A stretch of 64,000 bases of DNA from Paenibacillus sp. 32352. Its GTDB lineage: Bacteria > Bacillota > Bacilli > Paenibacillales > NBRC-103111. Below, one piece after another: positions 23,765 through 33,002 of this stretch. Position 1 is the first letter of the stretch. Each line of letters begins with the position of its first letter. The DNA lies in assembly GCF_002042965.1 (NCBI RefSeq), contig NZ_MZNT01000010.1:1-64000 (forward strand), in the 5' to 3' direction. Below the pieces are notes generated by a model. That model saw only the letters and a program-made list of their open reading frames with translations, was not told the origin of the DNA and searched no databases. The position numbers and the translations under genes were made by a program.

Positions 23765-26029
23765 ATGAAACGAATCCGCACCAAAAAAACTTCTTTGTTT
23801 TTTACCATTCTTATCAGCTTTTTGGTCATCATTCTGTTGTTCTTCACGTTCAACATGGTTGCGTTCGCGTTTTTTAAAAGCAAATATCAGGAGGAGCTTA
23901 TCCGCTTCAACCGGCTGAGCCTGCAAAATACAGCGGAGCGTTACAACACGCATTTTGCCAGAATCAAGTCCGTGCTCTATAAAATGTATAACGATACGGA
24001 TGTAACGGGCTTTAACCGGCAGCTGGCGACCAAACCGTCCAAGGACGTCGATTACCTGCAAGGGAAAAAAATTATCGAAGGCTTGCGAACCGAGGTATAT
24101 ACTCCGCAGCTGTTCCTGGATAATATCGTCGTGTATTTCGGCACCGGTTCCATTACATTCGATAAAGAAGGCAGCAGCAATGCGGAGGATCAGTTCAACC
24201 AGCTGTATACGAGCGGGATTTATCCATTATCGTTCTGGGAATCCCAGCTAACCCGGCAGTCCAATTTCACCCTGCTGCCCGCTTCCGGGTTTCAAACCGC
24301 CTGGAACATTCCGGACAAGAAAGAACTGCTGCCCATCAGCTTCAAGCTTCCGGACAGCAGCTATATGGTTACGGCCTATTTGGATATCAGCAAATCGCAG
24401 CAGGCGTTCTTCGACGATAACGATCATTCGCGTCAATTCATGATACTGGATAAGGACAATGCCATGATATACCGTTCATCTGGAGAGCAATCGGACGAAG
24501 AGCTTCCTTCCTTCGCCTCCGGCCTGGATTATGAGCTGAAGAACGGCATCTATTATTTCAAGGAAAAGGACAGCGAAGGGCTCACCTATATTACGGCTGT
24601 GCCTAATGCCGCTATCGCCGCTCAGCTGAACCGGCTGATGGTCACTCTGCTGGTTATTTTCATCATGTCCATCGCGATAGCGCTTGCTGCATCTTTCTTC
24701 TACAGCAAGCGGATCAACCGGCCGGTCAAGCAGTTGATCTCCTCCATCGTGAACGGGCAAAGCGCGGATATGACCAGCTCCATCAGCGAATTCGCCTTTA
24801 TCCATCAAAAAATACTCGATCTTGCAGAGGAGAAAAATATCGTTCAAACCGAGCTGTCCAGCAAACAGTCGATACTCAAAAGCTATAATTACATTAATAA
24901 ATTGAAAAGCATTAACACGGATATCAATGAGTGGAAGGATTTCATAGCCGCGGAGGAAAGCTTTACGATCGTGCTCTTCCTGCTAAGATTCCGCAGCGGT
25001 CCTTTTGACGAATTGGTGCTGAAGCAGGACCGGGCGGCTTACTATTTCCGGGAGCATATCTCGCTGATGTTCTCGGAGAAAATACCCGGATGCCACACCT
25101 TTCAGATGGAGAAGAATCAAATCTTGACGGTTATCAGCGGTCGGTACGAGCAGGAATTGATTGAAGAGGTACTGCAGGAGCTTAAGATCGTATTCGATCG
25201 GGACAGCGACTACAGTCTGTTCACTATAGCCGTCAGCTCCTGGTTCGAGCATTCCTCCCAGTTCAATCACGCCTACAGGCAGGTGCTGGAGATCGTTCGT
25301 CAGGCAAGACTGGTGGAAGAAACCCAAATCATGTTCGGCAGCCGTCCGCTCCCCGCTACCTTTACTTTAAGCCCGGCGCAGGATCAGGAATTGAACGCCT
25401 CTCTTCAGGCCGGGGATGATACGGGGGCCATTTTACTCATAGAGCGGTTTCTAGACGAAATGGCCAGCAAGGAAGCCAGCGTTACGCAGTTTACCCTATT
25501 TGCGGAATCGATCGAAGCCAAGGTTTGGAAGTTTATGGATATTTATAAAATCGAGCAGGGCGATTCGTGGGCGCTTAAGCCGCTGATGCAGAAATTGAAG
25601 GACTGCTGCACGCTTCTGGAATACAAGCAAGCCTACCGTGACCTGCTCCAGCTGGCAGCAGCCTTGATTACGGAGAAAAAAGGGGAAAGCGACCCGATCA
25701 TCACCTTCGTCATGGATCATCTTCATACGAAGTACGGCGAAGAGCTATCCTTGGATTATTTGGCGGATAAGCTGAACATGTCCAGCGCCTACCTGTCCGT
25801 CTATATTAAGGAGAAGACCGGCACGAATTTCAGCGATCATCTGAACGATATCCGCATCCGCAAGGCCCAGGAGCTGCTGTCCGGCACCGATACCAGCATT
25901 AATGACGTTGGCCAGCAGATCGGCTACCGTAACAGCACATCCTTCAATCGGATGTTCAAGAAGTGGACCGGAATGACGCCAAGCGAATACCGCAGAACCT
26001 CTATGGTGACGCAGGAATCGTTACATTGA
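23765..26029 (+). CDS. AraC-family membrane regulator with extracellular sensor (YesS/YtdP type)
   Basis: A 754-residue one-component regulator. TM1 is at residues 13-37, an extracellular sensor domain of about 255 residues (Cache-like) follows, TM2 is at 293-315 and a HAMP-like linker comes next. A cytoplasmic middle region of about 300 residues leads to a C-terminal AraC HTH pair (about 655-750; LSLDYLADKLNMSSAYLSVY and DVGQQIGYRNSTSFNRMFKK). It is divergent from the sugar importer operon, with 219 bases between the two starts, so it most likely senses an external sugar or binding-protein complex and activates that operon. AAAGGGG lies nine bases before the ATG. Its 3' end overlaps the convergent histidine kinase gene by nine bases. 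Confidence 0.92.
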   Translation: MKRIRTKKTSLFFTILISFLVIILLFFTFNMVAFAFFKSKYQEELIRFNRLSLQNTAERYNTHFARIKSVLYKMYNDTDVTGFNRQLATKPSKDVDYLQGKKIIEGLRTEVYTPQLFLDNIVVYFGTGSITFDKEGSSNAEDQFNQLYTSGIYPLSFWESQLTRQSNFTLLPASGFQTAWNIPDKKELLPISFKLPDSSYMVTAYLDISKSQQAFFDDNDHSRQFMILDKDNAMIYRSSGEQSDEELPSFASGLDYELKNGIYYFKEKDSEGLTYITAVPNAAIAAQLNRLMVTLLVIFIMSIAIALAASFFYSKRINRPVKQLISSIVNGQSADMTSSISEFAFIHQKILDLAEEKNIVQTELSSKQSILKSYNYINKLKSINTDINEWKDFIAAEESFTIVLFLLRFRSGPFDELVLKQDRAAYYFREHISLMFSEKIPGCHTFQMEKNQILTVISGRYEQELIEEVLQELKIVFDRDSDYSLFTIAVSSWFEHSSQFNHAYRQVLEIVRQARLVEETQIMFGSRPLPATFTLSPAQDQELNASLQAGDDTGAILLIERFLDEMASKEASVTQFTLFAESIEAKVWKFMDIYKIEQGDSWALKPLMQKLKDCCTLLEYKQAYRDLLQLAAALITEKKGESDPIITFVMDHLHTKYGEELSLDYLADKLNMSSAYLSVYIKEKTGTNFSDHLNDIRIRKAQELLSGTDTSINDVGQQIGYRNSTSFNRMFKKWTGMTPSEYRRTSMVTQESLH

Positions 26030-28336
26030 ATATGACATCAACAAGTCACTTGGCCCCTCCTTCGGGGAGGGAGCCTCTTGGGCAATCGCACCTTGGGGGA
26101 ATGTCACGATCGCTTTGAAATAATCGCCGTCGATCTCAATCTTCAATTGTCCCTGCTGAAGCTCGACGATGCTCTTGGCGATCGCCAGCCCTAAGCCGGA
26201 CCCTTCCGTATGTCTGTACCGGTCTCCGCGTTTAAACCGCTCGAACAGCTCCTCCACCTCAAAATCGATCTCGTAGGCGGAGACGTTTTTCATGGTCAGG
26301 ACGATCTGGCCTGCTTGTTCTTCCAGGGAGACATATACCCTCGAATGAGGCAGAGAATATTTCAGCGCATTGCTCAGCAGGTTGTCGAACACTCGCCATG
26401 TTTTGTTGCCGTCCAGCCGGGCCAGAATATGCGGATGGGCTATCTGCACACGGAAGGTCACGTCGGAGGAATCGATTTTATCGCTGTATTCGGCGAGTGC
26501 CTGGGTCAGCAGCGCTGAGACATTAACCTCCTCGATCGTCAGCTCCACCGCACCGCTGGACATTTTGGAAGCCTCGAACAAATCATCGATCAATATTTTC
26601 AACCGCTGCGATTTCCGGTCCAGCACGTCCACGCAGCGCGCCGTTTCATCCGCCGTCAGCTCCTTCTGCTTGAGAAGATCGATGTAGTTCAAGATCGACG
26701 TCAGAGGCGTTTTCAAATCATGCGATACGTTCGTGATCAGCTCCGTTTTGAGTCGCTCGTTCCTTACTTGGTTTTCAAGCGAAGCCTGAAATCCTTCCCG
26801 CATCCGGTTCAGATGCTGTGCGAGCTGCGGGAGATTTCCGCGGCCTTTGGCCTCGATAGGCTCCGGGAACCGGCCTGCCGCCATCTCGGAGGAGAAGGCC
26901 GTCATTTGATTCAGCATGCGGATTCTCCGCAGCGCATAAGGGCCGACCCAGGCGCTGTACAGGGCGAGATAAAGCAGGCCTACCATCGCGCCCCCGCCGG
27001 AACCGTACAGCATGGATTGCTTCAGCATGAGGAGCACCGGCCCGATCAGCACGGTAAGGACGAACAAGAGACCGGCCTTGAACATTACTCCTTTGGTCGT
27101 CAGTCGGCTTCCAATGGAGCCCTTCGCCCGACGGTACAGGCATCGCTGTCTCAGCTCGCGAAGGGTATCGCGGCGGCGGAATAACCATAGCGCTTCTTCC
27201 AAGTGGAACAGCAAATAAAAGATACATAGAGAGAGTGCGCTCAATTGATACACATGTTCAAACCGCAGAGGCAGCCGGAAGAAGAATGCGGTATCAACGG
27301 CACAGCCCCAGCCGATCCATGCCGCCGGAAGCATAAGCAGCGCTCTCACATCCAGCGGAATACGGCGCCACAGGGCAGCCGTACGGCTCTCTTGAAACAA
27401 AATGCGGGCTGCGCCGCTGCGCCTCCAGTACAGCATGAATCCCAGTGCGCCGATAAGGCAGACTCCACCTAGAATAAGCTCTTTTATAATCCGCTCTCTT
27501 ACAGATAAATAATAGGTGTAATCTTTGTTAATAGACTTACTGTACAGAGCGTTCTCGGGTAGGATCAATAAGCCGGATAGATGCCTATCCTCGAATGAGT
27601 TGCTCATAAACTGCAAGGAGGATGTAAAGTCTTTGTACGGCAGCGACGTATACATCTCCGGGGACAAAGGAAGGGCAATGCTCTGTGCGGCTTCGCGGTA
27701 CAATGCCGTCTTGGTCAAGTCCTCCGCACTCGACGGAGCTGGATTCATATTCGTATACGTCTCATTGGTTTCGTTATCGCGAATAAAGTAAAAGATGGCG
27801 TCGTTATAAGCATCCAGCTGTTTTTGCCGATCCGCGTATTCCTGATCGAGGACGGCAATACGTTTCTTGACCATCTCTGCCAAGAGCCGGTCCCCGAGTT
27901 GCTGCGACTCAGCCAGCTTCTGATTGCGCTCCTCCGTCAGCTGAGCCGTTAGATCGGCATTGCCCGACTTCTCTGCCTGCTCCATCTTCAAAGCATAGCT
28001 TTGCCTAATGCTCGCTTCTCTGGCCTCTTTCCCTTGATCGGCTTCCCGGTAAGCCTTCTCTTTTAAGGCATCGTACTCCGCCTTGCCGATTTTCTCGATA
28101 TCCAGCTTCTGACTGTAATTTTTGTAGCTCGAGTCGGGATCGATATACTGCACCTTCAGCATCGTATAAAAATGATATATTCGGCTGTAGAGCGGTCCGC
28201 CCTTGGCATAATAGTCTGTATCCAGGTAGGAGGCATGCTTGAAGGAATCGATGAAGCAAAGAGCGGATATAGCCCATAGAACCGTGATACATACTGCTGC
28301 CGCAGCCAGCGCTTTATTTTTCAATTTTGTAGCCAA
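26021..28336 (-). CDS. two-component sensor histidine kinase
   Basis: A 771-residue membrane kinase. TM1 is at residues 9-30, a charged, helix-rich extracellular region follows to about 283, then a group of hydrophobic segments (about 284-305, 330-350, 360-385, 420-445 and 450-470), more than in simple kinases. The HisKA H-box NVSHDLKTPLTS lies near residue 536. The ATP-binding lobe has FDNLLSNALKYS near 655 and GSGLGLAIAKSI near 720. It starts at TTG with AAGGTGG nine bases upstream, inside the end of the response regulator gene (23-base overlap). The signal is unknown. Confidence 0.92.
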   Translation of the reverse strand: MATKLKNKALAAAAVCITVLWAISALCFIDSFKHASYLDTDYYAKGGPLYSRIYHFYTMLKVQYIDPDSSYKNYSQKLDIEKIGKAEYDALKEKAYREADQGKEAREASIRQSYALKMEQAEKSGNADLTAQLTEERNQKLAESQQLGDRLLAEMVKKRIAVLDQEYADRQKQLDAYNDAIFYFIRDNETNETYTNMNPAPSSAEDLTKTALYREAAQSIALPLSPEMYTSLPYKDFTSSLQFMSNSFEDRHLSGLLILPENALYSKSINKDYTYYLSVRERIIKELILGGVCLIGALGFMLYWRRSGAARILFQESRTAALWRRIPLDVRALLMLPAAWIGWGCAVDTAFFFRLPLRFEHVYQLSALSLCIFYLLFHLEEALWLFRRRDTLRELRQRCLYRRAKGSIGSRLTTKGVMFKAGLLFVLTVLIGPVLLMLKQSMLYGSGGGAMVGLLYLALYSAWVGPYALRRIRMLNQMTAFSSEMAAGRFPEPIEAKGRGNLPQLAQHLNRMREGFQASLENQVRNERLKTELITNVSHDLKTPLTSILNYIDLLKQKELTADETARCVDVLDRKSQRLKILIDDLFEASKMSSGAVELTIEEVNVSALLTQALAEYSDKIDSSDVTFRVQIAHPHILARLDGNKTWRVFDNLLSNALKYSLPHSRVYVSLEEQAGQIVLTMKNVSAYEIDFEVEELFERFKRGDRYRHTEGSGLGLAIAKSIVELQQGQLKIEIDGDYFKAIVTFPQGAIAQEAPSPKEGPSDLLMSYSM

Positions 28337-29015
28337 TGCCCCACACCACCTTCAAATATTTGGGTTCCCGCGGATTGATTTCGATCTTCTCCCGGATTCT
28401 CCGCACGTGGACAGCCACCGTATTGTCCGCATTCCAATAGGGCTCCTTCCACACCTTCTCATAGATTTCCTCAATGGAAAAAACGCTTCCCCGGTTCTCC
28501 ATCAGCAGCTCAAGAATTTTGTATTCCGTGGCCGTGAGACGAACCTCCGTTCCGTCCACAGAGACGGTTTTGGTGCGCCGGTTCAACACAAGCCCCCGTA
28601 CCTCAAGCTCGTCCTCGTTCGGCTTATAGTTCCCGAGGTTCGTATATCTTCTCAGCTGCGATTTCACGCGGGCCGCCAGCTCCAGCGGATTGAACGGCTT
28701 GGTCATGTAATCATCGGCTCCGACATTCAAGCCGAGAATTTTATCAGTATCCTCCGACTTCGCAGAAAGCATCAGAATCGGGATATTCTTATTATCGCGT
28801 ATGCGCAGCGCCGTCCGGATGCCGTCCAATTCAGGCATCATAATGTCCAGAATAACCAGATGGATGTCTTCCCTGTCCAGCAGATCCAGAGCTTCCAATC
28901 CATTAGCCGCTTGATATACTTTCAAATTTTCATGTTTTAAATAAATTTCAATCGCGTCCCGAATTTCCGATTCATCATCCACAACCAGCACATGATAGGT
29001 TTGCATTGTTATCAT
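28314..29015 (-). CDS. OmpR/PhoB-family response regulator
   Basis: A 233-residue response regulator: receiver domain (residues 5-120) with acidic pocket VVDDESE, phospho-acceptor aspartate in VILDIMMPELDG near 56 and lysine in DDYMTKPF near 106, then a winged-helix DNA-binding domain (135-232) with NRGSVFSIEEIYEKVW and TVAVHVRRIREKIE. Three in-frame ATGs exist. The one at 29015 has AAGGTGG nine bases ahead and is chosen; 29024 has none of the usual spacing. It is the partner of the kinase at 26021-28336. No target is suggested by position. Confidence 0.94.
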   Translation of the reverse strand: MITMQTYHVLVVDDESEIRDAIEIYLKHENLKVYQAANGLEALDLLDREDIHLVILDIMMPELDGIRTALRIRDNKNIPILMLSAKSEDTDKILGLNVGADDYMTKPFNPLELAARVKSQLRRYTNLGNYKPNEDELEVRGLVLNRRTKTVSVDGTEVRLTATEYKILELLMENRGSVFSIEEIYEKVWKEPYWNADNTVAVHVRRIREKIEINPREPKYLKVVWGIGYKIEK

Positions 29016-29155
29016 CAGCCTCATCCACCTTGCTATGTAAAGGGTATCGGGTCTTCTCCAAGTCGTCCCGTCATCTTTATAGTAAAAGATAATTTTAACA
29101 AATGTACGATGAAAAGTCTGACAAATTTCTTAAGAATCCGGTATGGCGTAAATAC

Positions 29156-29180
29156 AAAAAAAGCTGCTCCTCAAGCAGCT
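29156..29180 (-). terminator. terminator of the ECF transporter operon
   Basis: Minus strand AGCTGCT, TGAGG loop, AGCAGCT, then seven T. It lies 28 bases past the EcfT stop. It also separates the ECF operon from the two-component system, which begins transcription just beyond it. Confidence 0.85.
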
Positions 29181-29207
29181 ATACACCCGCTTAAGAAGCA
29201 GCCCTAC

Positions 29208-29999
29208 TTACAGCCAAACCATCAAAACAAGAAGCAATACCGACGACGCGAGTACCGCGTAGTCCTGGAATGTGAATCGATAGAGGCGGATCGGAGTCCG
29301 CCCCTCGTCCCCCGTGTAGCAGCGGGATTCCATGGCTGTCGCCAAATCTTTGGCTCTTACGATCGCTAGAACGAACAATGGCACAAGCATCGGCAGGACT
29401 CCACGAAACCGGGCCAGCACCCCTTTGCGGTGAAATCCGCCTCCTCGCGCGGTCTGAGCCTTGCGAATCTTATCGAATTCCTCCAGCAGAAGCGGCAGAA
29501 ACCGCAGTGCTATAGAGAACATCATGACGGCTTCGTGAACCGGCACTTTCCACTTTTTCAGCCCGCTTAACAAGAGCTCTAGCCCTTCCGCCAATATGAT
29601 GGGTGAGGTTGTTCTGACGACGAGCGACAAGACTATTACGATGCCGAGGATCTGTTCGCACATCAAAATCCCTTTGATGGCCCCTTCATATGAAAACTGC
29701 AAAGGGCCCCACTGAATCATCCTCTCCCCTGGCACCGAAAGAAGCATGGCTTGGTACACCATCGTCGAAGCAAAAAACAACAGCAGGGAAAGCGTCGTTA
29801 CAGCCAGCACCCGCCACGATAATTTGGCAATCCCCCATAAAGCAATCAGCAGGATGATCATAAAGCTCTTCATACCCAAGTTGTGGGATGCAAGAAGACC
29901 TATTGCGAACAGAACGGCGGCCACGATCTTCATTCGCGGATCCCATTGTTCGAGCCAAGAGTTCTTCTTTTGATAAATCAAATAGCTTGCTGCGGCCAT
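29208..29999 (-). CDS. ecfT: ECF transporter T component
   Basis: A 263-residue transmembrane coupling protein with five to six helices. Two cytoplasmic motifs used to grip the ATPases are present: TARGGGFHRKG near residue 183 and the ESR motif in MESRCYTGDEGR near 228 (ARG-type boxes). It overlaps the EcfA2 gene by 22 bases with GAGGGGATATC before the ATG. It is the last gene of the operon. It connects the two ATPases to the S component encoded at its start, so this looks like a dedicated (group I) transporter, not one using a shared energising module. Confidence 0.92.
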   Translation of the reverse strand: MAAASYLIYQKKNSWLEQWDPRMKIVAAVLFAIGLLASHNLGMKSFMIILLIALWGIAKLSWRVLAVTTLSLLLFFASTMVYQAMLLSVPGERMIQWGPLQFSYEGAIKGILMCEQILGIVIVLSLVVRTTSPIILAEGLELLLSGLKKWKVPVHEAVMMFSIALRFLPLLLEEFDKIRKAQTARGGGFHRKGVLARFRGVLPMLVPLFVLAIVRAKDLATAMESRCYTGDEGRTPIRLYRFTFQDYAVLASSVLLLVLMVWL

Positions 30000-30892
30000 G
30001 ATATCCCCTCGCTATCCGATTTCAATTTGCGCTGAAGCAGATCCAGGAGCACCGGTGCAACTTCACTGACATCCCAAGGATGCGGGAGCTTAATTCCGTG
30101 AGTGTCCAGCACTAGCTGGGCCAGCGCCAGTGCAGCCGGCTGCTCCCAGCCCATCGCATCCAGTACGGCCCTGTCAGATAACAGCACATCAGGCGTTCCT
30201 TCGGCTATGAAGCTGCCATCCTTCAATATGAGCATGCGGGAGGCGTGTTCCAGCATCTCTTCCAGCTGATGGCTGACCCAAAGAATCGTCGTGCCCCGCT
30301 CCTCATTCAGCTGATGGAGCATAGCGAAGAGCGCGGTTCTCGATGGATAATCAAGGCCGGCGGTCGGTTCATCTAGAATGATGATCTCCGGCTCCAGTAC
30401 GATCACGCCCGCAATGGCGACACGCCTTTTCTCTCCTCCGCTCAGCTCGAACGGACTGCGCTCCGCATAGGTAGCGTAATCGAGCCCTACTGCGTTCATG
30501 GCCTGCTTGACCTTCTCGTGTTTTTGCTCCGGCGCGAGACCGCTGTGACGCAGGCCGAACGCCACATCCTCCGCTACTGTGACGGAGAACAGCTGATGCT
30601 CGGGATATTGAAAAATAAAGCCGACCCGGTCAAAAAGCTCCGGCCGCTTGGCCGCATACGGATCGATTCCATCTATCAGCATGCTACCAAAGCTGGGCTT
30701 TAAAAAGCCTTTTAGCAGCTGCATAAAAGTAGATTTTCCTGAACCTGATTTTCCTGCAACCGCCAGCATTTCTCCGCTCCGAACCGTTACGTTGACATGA
30801 TCCAGCACAAGAGGAAGCTCCGTAACCTTCGTGTTTCTGCGTCGCTTCTTATAGGAGAAAGAAACTTCTGCCAGCTCTATATTCACAGCCAT
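29978..30892 (-). CDS. ecfA2: ECF transporter ATPase A2
   Basis: A 304-residue ATPase with Walker A GKSGSGKSTFMQ near residue 49, Q-loop GFIFQYPEHQLF near 97, signature ELSGGEKRRVA near 153, Walker B IIILDEPTAGLD near 173 and the switch histidine in WVSHQ. Start choice is uncertain: the ATG at 30892 is placed right behind GGAGGAG, while one three codons upstream (30901) is equally weak; longer in-frame extensions look non-coding. The start lies within the end of the A1 gene, so translational coupling is likely. It pairs with EcfA1. Confidence 0.93.
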   Translation of the reverse strand: MAVNIELAEVSFSYKKRRRNTKVTELPLVLDHVNVTVRSGEMLAVAGKSGSGKSTFMQLLKGFLKPSFGSMLIDGIDPYAAKRPELFDRVGFIFQYPEHQLFSVTVAEDVAFGLRHSGLAPEQKHEKVKQAMNAVGLDYATYAERSPFELSGGEKRRVAIAGVIVLEPEIIILDEPTAGLDYPSRTALFAMLHQLNEERGTTILWVSHQLEEMLEHASRMLILKDGSFIAEGTPDVLLSDRAVLDAMGWEQPAALALAQLVLDTHGIKLPHPWDVSEVAPVLLDLLQRKLKSDSEGISWPQQAI

Positions 30893-31695
30893 CTCCTCCA
30901 TTCTTCCAGGTCGGGGGAAGCCGATATAGGAATGCCCGCTTTGCGTAAAGACAATGCAAGGCTTCGCTCGAACGGAAGCTCCAGACCGCAAGCCTCCAGC
31001 AGTTCTCCCTCCAGCAGCAGCTGTTCCGGTTTACCGGTCGCGCGGATACGTCCCTTTTCGAACAATACCAGCCTGTCGGCATTCACTACTTCTTCCAAAT
31101 GATGTGTAATATAAATGACCGCAAACGGCTGTGCCCGGCGAGCCGCATGCAGGATGTCGACGAACTGTCTTCTGGCGATTGGATCGAGCATAGAGGTCGA
31201 TTCATCCAGGATCAAATACCGGGGAGAGAGCGCCAGTACGGAGGCTAGCGCCAGCTTCTGCTTTTCGCCGCCCGACAAGTGTGCTACAAGCCGATCCTCA
31301 TCCACCGGCAAATTCACCAGCTGAAGCGCCCATTCCATTCGCGCCCGGATATCGTGCTGCGGCCAACCGATATTGGACAGACCGAAAGCGATATCCTCCC
31401 CGACCGTTACGCCGACCTGTTGATTTTCCGGATTTTGAAATACGATCTGCACCACACGGCGAATGGCGGAGATCCCTACTGGATCGGCTGTACTTATGCC
31501 TTCAACCGTGATGGCTCCCTTCGTCGGCAATTCGATCCCGTTCAACAGCCTCGACAAGGAAGATTTGCCGGAGCCGTTCGGCCCCAGTAAAGCTATAAAT
31601 TCATTCGGAGCGATATCGAGATCGATGTCCCGCAGAGCCCATTCATTCGACTCCGCCCCGAAGTAAGAAAACGAAACGTCTCGAATCGATATCAT
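30883..31695 (-). CDS. ecfA1: ECF transporter ATPase A1
   Basis: A 270-residue ATPase with Walker A GPNGSGKSSLSRLLNG near residue 37, Q-loop QIVFQNPENQQVGV near 83, signature HLSGGEKQKLALA near 141, Walker B YLILDESTSMLD near 160 and switch histidine in YITHHLEEV. The glutamate after Walker B aspartate is present. It begins 18 bases after the desulfidase-like gene with AAAGGGGGCG ahead. Together with A2 and T it completes an energy-coupling module for the S component encoded upstream. Confidence 0.94.
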   Translation of the reverse strand: MISIRDVSFSYFGAESNEWALRDIDLDIAPNEFIALLGPNGSGKSSLSRLLNGIELPTKGAITVEGISTADPVGISAIRRVVQIVFQNPENQQVGVTVGEDIAFGLSNIGWPQHDIRARMEWALQLVNLPVDEDRLVAHLSGGEKQKLALASVLALSPRYLILDESTSMLDPIARRQFVDILHAARRAQPFAVIYITHHLEEVVNADRLVLFEKGRIRATGKPEQLLLEGELLEACGLELPFERSLALSLRKAGIPISASPDLEEWRRWL

Positions 31696-31713
31696 CGGTT
31701 TTCCACGCCCCCT

Positions 31714-32208
31714 TTACCCGTTCGATACCGCTCTGGTAGAACCGAATACGCTTTTGTCATCACGAGGATCGAAAGTACCGTCTTCCGTGTTCGGAATTTG
31801 CCAGAAGAAATCGATATGAACACCTTCTTCCGACGCTAGGGCAAGCAGGTCCTGCATAAATACACCTTTACCCGGATCGCATGAGGGACTGCCTGATATC
31901 CCGAGTCCGCCTACAATCTCATATCCGTGATCCTGATATACCTTCAGCTGCTCAATGACCGGTGCCAGAATGCGCCGATTATGCGCATGGAACTCGGGGG
32001 TATCATACTCCTCTACCGTCATAGGCGGACGTTCCGGCCCAAGGAAGGTAAACTCAGGGCACGGCAGCTGTACGATCCCGTATCCTTGCTCATCGGACCA
32101 CTCTACAGCCGCCCGCATGATTCCCGGACTCCTTGCTTCATGAGATACGACGGCATTTTGATTCAGTACGCAATGGGAAGCTACGATGATTTTTTTACTT
32201 CGCTTCAT
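31714..32208 (-). CDS. TudS-related putative desulfidase (CD3072 family)
   Basis: A 164-residue protein of the TudS/DUF523-related group. Three cysteines stand where the family binds a [4Fe-4S] cluster: ASHCVLNQ near residue 14, QLPCPEF near 50 and SPSCDPGKG near 108. TudS removes sulfur from 2-thiouracil; the CD3072 branch is named from Clostridioides difficile, where it also sits beside an ECF S component. The ATG at 32208 follows GGAGG at eight bases; the GTG three codons earlier overlaps the S-component gene. Its place inside an ECF operon suggests it processes the imported compound, perhaps a thiolated base or other sulfur-bearing vitamin-like molecule. Substrate unproven. Confidence 0.82.
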   Translation of the reverse strand: MKRSKKIIVASHCVLNQNAVVSHEARSPGIMRAAVEWSDEQGYGIVQLPCPEFTFLGPERPPMTVEEYDTPEFHAHNRRILAPVIEQLKVYQDHGYEIVGGLGISGSPSCDPGKGVFMQDLLALASEEGVHIDFFWQIPNTEDGTFDPRDDKSVFGSTRAVSNG

Positions 32209-32791
32209 GAGACACACCTCCTCGCTTCGGCAAAGTACGTCCGGAACGGCCTAGCAGCGATTGCGGAATTCCTTTGATAATGTAATAAACGAGAATAGCG
32301 GACAAAATTTTATCGACCAGGTTATCGAACAGTCTCGGCAGGAAGGCAGCCGTGAATACGCTCGATCCTGCTTGCTTCAGCCACAAGACGGCAATATCCT
32401 GTGCCCCGCCGGTCAATCCCCCGAACACGCCGATCGCAATGACTGACCCTACCGCCGGGCATACAATACCCAGAATAATACCTGCAATCACCGAAGAAGA
32501 GAGGGTATATCCCCGCTTCACGGAAATCCAGCCGACAACAAGACCGGCAATCGCGTTCACGACGGCAAATGGAATCGAAGTATACGATTTCGTTACACCG
32601 AGCACCAGATTTGTAAGAATGCCTACCAGCATCCCCCATAATGGCCCAAACAAAGCTGACATAAAGATCGTTCCTACTGTATCCAGAAACAAAAACGGAA
32701 TTTTCAAACTGCCGACAACGGTGCCAGCGATCACGTTGATAGCGACCGCCAGAGCCCCTAATGTAATGATGACTGTTTTTTGGTTTCTCAT
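32195..32791 (-). CDS. ECF transporter S component (CD3073 family)
   Basis: A 198-residue substrate-binding membrane protein with about six helices. The N-terminal AVAINVIAGTVVGSLKIPFL and the GPLWGMLVGILTNLVLG segment near residue 52 fit small S components of the CD3073 type. It is the first gene of the operon S-desulfidase-A1-A2-T and has a leader of about 170 bases. The cytoplasmic tail is basic. Substrate is unknown; the neighbouring desulfidase hints at a thio-compound. Confidence 0.85.
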   Translation of the reverse strand: MRNQKTVIITLGALAVAINVIAGTVVGSLKIPFLFLDTVGTIFMSALFGPLWGMLVGILTNLVLGVTKSYTSIPFAVVNAIAGLVVGWISVKRGYTLSSSVIAGIILGIVCPAVGSVIAIGVFGGLTGGAQDIAVLWLKQAGSSVFTAAFLPRLFDNLVDKILSAILVYYIIKGIPQSLLGRSGRTLPKRGGVSHEAK

Positions 32792-33002
32792 GCCAAATTA
32801 CCTCCGAGGATTCAAGAATAAAAACAATGCTTTCTTAACAGAAAGATCGTGCTTTATAAGCGAATCCGAATTCCCCCTTTGTACATAAACGAGGCAACAT
32901 ATTGGCGCCTTACGAATGTTCCCTACCGACGAATATAAATCCTAGTAAAGTTATAGTATAACTTGTAAATAATTTAATGAGTTTTTGCCTATTAGTCAAT
33001 AG
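32792..33002 (-). promoter_or_regulatory. promoter and structured leader of the ECF operon
   Basis: A sigma-A-like promoter lies at TTGACT (32994-32999), 17-bp spacer, TAAATT (32971-32976). The expected leader is about 170 bases. It can form a bulged 7-bp stem (GG, AACAT with ATGTT, CC, near 32896-32926) and, close to the start codon, a 6-bp hairpin CTTTCT/AGAAAG (32830-32845) followed after five bases by TTTTTATT. The second element resembles a weak attenuator. I could not match it to a known riboswitch class. Confidence 0.5.

Noticed and set aside
26051-26075. GC-rich hairpin with a TTCG-type loop near the 3' ends of the convergent AraC and kinase genes
   Set aside because: It lies inside kinase coding sequence and has no T-run on either strand, so I did not call a terminator.
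32792-32964. Known riboswitch (TPP, purine, preQ1, THF) before the ECF operon
   Set aside because: A GTAGGGAA string resembles part of the TPP aptamer but the CTGAGA box is missing; other class signatures were also absent by eye.
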